Origin: Betaproteobacteria bacterium | GTDB lineage: Bacteria > Pseudomonadota > Gammaproteobacteria > Burkholderiales > SG8-41 | DNA: 8,947 nt | Assembly: GCA_025356695.1 (NCBI GenBank) | Contig: JANXSE010000327.1 | Coordinates: 1-8,947 of the forward strand | Direction of reading: 5' to 3' | Shown here: one piece after another, positions 5,897 to 8,947 of the stretch | Position numbering within the stretch: position 1 is the first letter of the stretch | Layout: each line of letters opens with the position of its first letter | Made by a program: the position numbers and the translations under genes | Notes under the pieces: model-generated | What the model saw: the letters and a program-made list of their open reading frames with translations, nothing else | The model's database searches: none | What the model was told of the DNA's origin: nothing

Positions 5897-6964
5897 CTAA
5901 TGGCCGGACAACTGCGGCCACTCCTGCACGGTCGGAAACCACGCCAGACCTTCGCTCTTGCAGTCGGGCAGCACGCGCGGTGCAATCTCGATGCACCCGA
6001 CACGGCACTGGTCCAGCAGTTCGGTCATCGACGTGGTGATTGCCGCGATATCGTCGAGCGGATGCAGCGGCCAGCGATACCCTTCGACCATTTGATCGTC
6101 GAAGGGCTGGCTCAACGTCAGACGCAGCTCGCCGTTGTCGTGCGCGCTGAGGATCGCCACCGGATCGCCGCTGGCGCTACGGAAACGCCGCACCGCATTG
6201 CTGGCAAACAGATTACACGCCGTTTCCAGTTGCGCGGTGCGGCCGGCGTGCGCCGCGCGCAGCAGATCAGCCGGCGGCCGTGCCATCGGCAGGATTTCAG
6301 CGCCGGCCTGCGCCAGTTGTGCAGTGAGCATGCGCGTCAGCGGCATGCCCCACGCGCCGATGTTGGAAGCCGTTTCGGTTAACGCCGGTTCGTTCGCAGG
6401 CGCGATGCCGGCGCCGACCAGAAAACGCAGATGCACCTGCTCGCCCGGTTTTTCCATGGTCACCGCGGTCGGCGGCAGTTCGCGGCGCGCGGCACCGCCG
6501 GCGCGCGTCCACGCGTAGATCTCCGCCGGCGTCACCGACTCCATGGTTTCAAGTGCGCACAACGCATTGCCGAGGCCGAAGTTCTGCGTCTTGCCGAGCA
6601 CCCCCTTCTGCATAAACAAATCGGTCACTGCCGCGATGTCCGGCAAAGCGCCCGCCAGTTGCAGCGGCTTGCGGCTGCCGGTAACGATGATCAGCGGCAG
6701 GGCAAACACGCGCGCCACCAGCGTTTCACCACCGGCGTCAATGCCGGCGTGATGTGCAACATCGCAAACCGTGCGCCACAACTGCGCGTAGGCGGCAGGC
6801 GACGGCGCCGCGTTCAAAGCAGCGGCAATTTCACCATCGCCGCCCTCTTCGCAGGACTCACGCACCGCCTTGCGCAAATCCGCGGCGGACAGCGTGAGCC
6901 AGGCATGCGTGCCGTCACCATAACGGCGCGGATCGGGCAAAACGTGATCGGAGTTTGAGCTCAT
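5897..6964 (-). CDS. Conserved-looking hypothetical protein, 355 residues
   Basis: I do not recognise this family. The frame is long, fills its interval and has coding-like composition matching its neighbours, so it is very likely real. There is no signal peptide. One hydrophobic stretch, ARVFALPLIIVTG (about 84-96), looks like a buried strand rather than a clear membrane segment. Other visible pieces are LMQKGVLGKTQNFGLGNALC-like (actual residues about 116-136), VHLRFLVGAGIAP (about 177-189), NIGAWGMPL (about 201-209) and a C-terminal half with a cysteine-containing DQCRVGCIEI (about 318-327) and a Trp-rich tail. The ATG at 6964 is preferred over the in-frame TTG at 7006, though neither has a strong ribosome-binding site. 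It is divergent from the secreted hydrolase gene, sharing a 131-bp spacer, and precedes the porin by 114 bp. No function is proposed; it is probably cytoplasmic. Confidence 0.75.
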   Translation of the reverse strand: MSSNSDHVLPDPRRYGDGTHAWLTLSAADLRKAVRESCEEGGDGEIAAALNAAPSPAAYAQLWRTVCDVAHHAGIDAGGETLVARVFALPLIIVTGSRKPLQLAGALPDIAAVTDLFMQKGVLGKTQNFGLGNALCALETMESVTPAEIYAWTRAGGAARRELPPTAVTMEKPGEQVHLRFLVGAGIAPANEPALTETASNIGAWGMPLTRMLTAQLAQAGAEILPMARPPADLLRAAHAGRTAQLETACNLFASNAVRRFRSASGDPVAILSAHDNGELRLTLSQPFDDQMVEGYRWPLHPLDDIAAITTSMTELLDQCRVGCIEIAPRVLPDCKSEGLAWFPTVQEWPQLSGH

Positions 6965-6970
6965 TGCAGA

Positions 6971-6999
6971 TTGACTTGATACAGTCGGCGCCCTAGCAT
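6971..6999 (+). promoter_or_regulatory. sigma70-like promoter of the secreted alpha/beta hydrolase
   Basis: TTGACT (6971-6976) and TAGCAT (6994-6999) are separated by exactly 17 bases. Transcription would start near 7006, giving a leader of about 90 bases. The -35 begins seven bases upstream of the divergent ATG at 6964, so a repressor here could affect both genes. Confidence 0.5.
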
Positions 7000-7044
7000 T
7001 CGGCAACGACCGCAGAAAAATAAAAAAAGGGAAGACGCGGCGAC

Positions 7045-7060
7045 AGCGGAACAGTCCGCT
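7045..7060 (+). promoter_or_regulatory. Small hairpin in the hydrolase leader
   Basis: AGCGGA (7045-7050) and TCCGCT (7055-7060) pair around ACAG, 20 bases before the ribosome-binding site. It follows an A-rich tract (7016-7028). It may stabilise the mRNA leader; no riboswitch class is recognised. Confidence 0.3.
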
Positions 7061-7079
7061 TCTGCAACGGCTTGATGAC

Positions 7080-7086
7080 AGGGGAG
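7080..7086 (+). promoter_or_regulatory. Ribosome-binding site deciding the hydrolase start
   Basis: AGGGGAG ends nine bases before the ATG at 7096 and lies inside the longer frame that would begin at TTG 7072 or ATG 7075. It therefore favours the 7096 start, which also places the signal peptide at the N-terminus. Confidence 0.65.
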
Positions 7087-7095
7087 AATTTTAAC

Positions 7096-8262
7096 ATGCA
7101 GTCAGTCAACCACCGCGCCCTCATGCGCCGCCTCGCGCTTTGCGCCACTGCCCTCTGTGCCGGTCTTGGCGCCGGCCCGCTACTGGCTGCCGATCCAGTG
7201 CTATCGATCAACAGTTTCGTCACGCATGAATCGACGGTGCCGGCCAACGCCGGCCAGCCGGTCGGATTGCATCTGCGCGAACGCGTGCTCGCAAGCGTGC
7301 AACGCGGCATCAACCAAGGCAAACCGGCCAAAGTCGTGCTCTTCGTGCACGGCGGTTTTTCACCGGCGACCGTTGCCTATGATCTCGAATACAAGGATTT
7401 CTCGTGGATGGAATATCTGGCGCGCGCCGGCTTCGACGTGTTCGCCATGACGAACACCGCCTACGGTTATTCGCCCAAGCCTTATATGGACGACCCCTGC
7501 AACGTTGATCCGAAGCAGCAGCAGATCCTGATTCCGCATGTGCTGAAAGCGCCCTGCGCGCCGCGTTATCCCTTCAAGCTGGTTTCCAGCCAGACCGAGT
7601 GGGACGAAGTCGAGGCGGTGGTCAAACACATCACCGCGCTGCGCGGCGTCAAAAAAGTCAGCATGGTTGGCTGGTCGACCGGCACGCCGCGCATCGGCGG
7701 CTTCGCGGCCAAACATCCGGAGATGGTGGAGAGGATTGTTTATCTCGCGCCGGCACCGTTTTTCGAAAACGACGACGCGCCGGCCGCCTTTCCGGAACCC
7801 GGCGCGCCGACGCTCCTGCAAACCCGCGAACGCCTGGAAAAAGAGCGCTGGCACGCCGATGTCAAATGCAATGACCAGATCGACGACCCGGCGATCGGCG
7901 ACGTCATGTGGCGCGAGCTGATGAAAGTCGAAGGCGCCGGCGCCGACTGGATACCGGGTGGGGTCATGCGCGCGCCCAACCGCATGAATTACGGCTGGCG
8001 CAAGACCGTGCCGCAGATCAAGGCACCGGTGCTGATCCTGCTCGGCGAATTCGACAACTTTGAAAAACGCCACGATGCATGGAAGGCCCTGACGATGAAA
8101 CACAAGGCGTTTCTGAAAATCGCCTGCGGCTCGCACTATCTGCAATACGAACGCCAGCGCAAGGTCGTGCATGCAGCGTCAAAGGAATGGCTGCTTAAGG
8201 GCACCGTCAACGGCAAGAGCGAGGGTTACTACGCCGCCGACCGTAGCGGCAAGATTCAGTAG
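7096..8262 (+). CDS. Secreted alpha/beta-fold hydrolase
   Basis: This is an exported serine hydrolase (esterase, lipase or related) of the alpha/beta fold, 388 residues from the ATG at 7096. Seen: a signal peptide with MRRLAL then an Ala/Leu/Gly core ending LLAA near residue 32; oxyanion-region VLFVHGG (about 81-87); nucleophile elbow GWSTG with Ser194; acid candidate Asp320 in LLGEFDNF; and catalytic His347 in CGSHYLQYE. The triad order and the His about 150 residues after Ser fit the fold. An insertion between the oxyanion strand and the elbow contains DDPCNVDP and APCAPRYPF. With Cys elsewhere, these could form disulfides in the periplasm. RMNYGW (about 296-301) lies in the cap region. The substrate is unknown. 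The stop codon merges with a palindrome at 8262. It is divergent from the hypothetical gene and convergent with the TctC-like gene. Confidence 0.85.
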   Translation: MQSVNHRALMRRLALCATALCAGLGAGPLLAADPVLSINSFVTHESTVPANAGQPVGLHLRERVLASVQRGINQGKPAKVVLFVHGGFSPATVAYDLEYKDFSWMEYLARAGFDVFAMTNTAYGYSPKPYMDDPCNVDPKQQQILIPHVLKAPCAPRYPFKLVSSQTEWDEVEAVVKHITALRGVKKVSMVGWSTGTPRIGGFAAKHPEMVERIVYLAPAPFFENDDAPAAFPEPGAPTLLQTRERLEKERWHADVKCNDQIDDPAIGDVMWRELMKVEGAGADWIPGGVMRAPNRMNYGWRKTVPQIKAPVLILLGEFDNFEKRHDAWKALTMKHKAFLKIACGSHYLQYERQRKVVHAASKEWLLKGTVNGKSEGYYAADRSGKIQ

Positions 8263-8294
8263 TAGTAGCGCAGGCGAGTCGCCTGCGCTACTAC
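8262..8294. repeat. Perfect 15-bp inverted repeat between convergent genes
   Basis: GTAGTAGCGCAGGCG (8262-8276) and CGCCTGCGCTACTAC (8280-8294) are exact inverted complements around AGT. The first base is the last base of the hydrolase stop codon, and the repeat ends 16 bases before the stop of the convergent gene. It may act as a bidirectional 3'-end structure. Its form (short loop, GC-rich, GTAGTAGC termini) resembles interspersed REP-like palindromes. No U run follows in either direction. Confidence 0.7.
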
Positions 8295-8310
8295 ATGCGT
8301 ACCGCCTGCT

Positions 8311-8947
8311 TCAATCGACCCGCGCGCCCGACTCGCGCACCACGCGCTCCCATTTCGACAGATCGCGGCGGATCATCGCCGCGAATTCACCGGCGCTGCC
8401 GCCGGCCGGATCGGCACCCTGCGCGTGCAGGCTGTCGATCAGCGCGCGCGTGGCGAGCGCCTTGTTCAAGTCACTGTTGATGCGCGCAGTGATCGCCGGC
8501 GGCGTGCCGGCCGGCGCCACCACACCGAACCAGTTGATGACTTCGTAACCGGGCACGCCGGCCTCGGCGATCGTCGGCAGTTCCGGCAAGGCACCGGCGC
8601 GTTTGTTGCCGGTGACGGCGAGACCGCGCAGCTTGCCGGCGCGCACCTGCGGGATCAACGGCACTGCACTGGCGATCGTCACGCTGACCTGTCCGGCGAT
8701 GAGATCGGTAATGAGCGGGCCGGTGCCTTTGTATGGAATGTGGTTGATTTCGATCTTCGCCATCGAGCGGAACAATTCCATCGCGAGATGGCTGGACGAA
8801 CCCGAACCGGCGGAAGCGTAATTGATCTGTCCCGGGTGCGTCTTCGCATAGGCCAGCAGTTCGGGCACCGTGCGCGGCGCAAAGCCGGTGCTCGACGCCA
8901 GCAGCAAAGGCACGGCGACAAACTGGATCACCGCATCAAAGTCTTTC
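8311..8947 (-). CDS. Bug-family (TctC) tripartite tricarboxylate transporter substrate-binding protein, 5'-truncated by the window
   Basis: The gene starts beyond the right edge; 211 residues to the TGA are visible, about the C-terminal two thirds of a family member near 320 residues. Bug proteins are periplasmic binders of carboxylates, sometimes with TctAB membrane partners, often orphan in betaproteobacteria. Seen: KDFDAV just at the edge (family KDFEPV), then VPELLAYAKTHPGQINYASAGSGSSSHLAMELF, HIPYKGTGPLITDLIAGQV, KLRGLAVTGNKRAGALPELPTIAEAGVPGYEVINWFGVVAPAGTP and a DLSKWERVVRESG end, all hallmark stretches quoted here in short pieces. No internal stop or frameshift is visible. No TctA or TctB gene lies in the window, and the ligand is unknown. 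Confidence 0.93.
   Translation of the reverse strand, partial: KDFDAVIQFVAVPLLLASSTGFAPRTVPELLAYAKTHPGQINYASAGSGSSSHLAMELFRSMAKIEINHIPYKGTGPLITDLIAGQVSVTIASAVPLIPQVRAGKLRGLAVTGNKRAGALPELPTIAEAGVPGYEVINWFGVVAPAGTPPAITARINSDLNKALATRALIDSLHAQGADPAGGSAGEFAAMIRRDLSKWERVVRESGARVD

Noticed and set aside
4019..6382. 787-codon plus-strand open frame across srkA, porin and the hypothetical gene
   Set aside because: It lies antisense to three well-supported genes, has no recognisable domain and is Ala/Arg/Val-rich, as expected of a shadow frame in G+C-rich DNA.
7360..8172. 270-codon minus-strand frame opposite the secreted hydrolase
   Set aside because: It is entirely inside a gene with a full catalytic triad; the composition is that of a mirror frame.

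Overview
The window looks like chromosomal DNA of a betaproteobacterium, probably Burkholderiales or Rhodocyclales-like. The basis is the high G+C content over most of it, a Bug/TctC-type solute-binding protein, an OprB-type porin, a stand-alone RlmK-type rRNA methyltransferase and an SrkA/YihE-type kinase. This assignment is inferred from gene content and composition, not from a search.

Left edge (1 to about 900): an AT-rich patch clearly unlike the rest. It carries a minus-strand gene with SIR2-superfamily motifs that stops soon after the TSNFD motif, before the catalytic His expected in that fold. To its right is a non-coding stretch with a good sigma70 promoter followed by the intact 5' half (acceptor 5' strand, D arm, anticodon arm with CCC) of a tRNA-Gly. 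Its T arm and 3' end are not recognisable. This is what a decayed tRNA-associated island boundary carrying a defence-type gene could look like.

Middle (909 to 6964): five minus-strand genes in high-G+C DNA. In the order they are transcribed (right to left) they are an unrecognised 355-residue protein, an OprB-type carbohydrate porin, srkA (30 bp after the porin and possibly co-transcribed), a secreted subclass-B3-like metallo-beta-lactamase-fold hydrolase, and rlmK. The gap between the hydrolase and rlmK holds four C/G-rich hairpins and one perfect 11-bp hairpin. Another perfect hairpin straddles the srkA stop codon.

Right (6965 to 8947): a divergent intergenic region with a good sigma70-like promoter drives a plus-strand secreted alpha/beta hydrolase. 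Its stop codon is the first base-pair region of a perfect 15-bp inverted repeat. That repeat separates it from a convergent, 5'-truncated Bug-family (TctC) solute-binding protein gene running off the right edge.

Apart from the left edge, the genes look like ordinary housekeeping and envelope functions: rRNA modification, stress kinase, outer-membrane sugar uptake, periplasmic hydrolases and carboxylate capture. I see no clear multi-gene novel system. The most unusual content is the SIR2-like gene with the broken tRNA, and the palindromes placed at gene ends.
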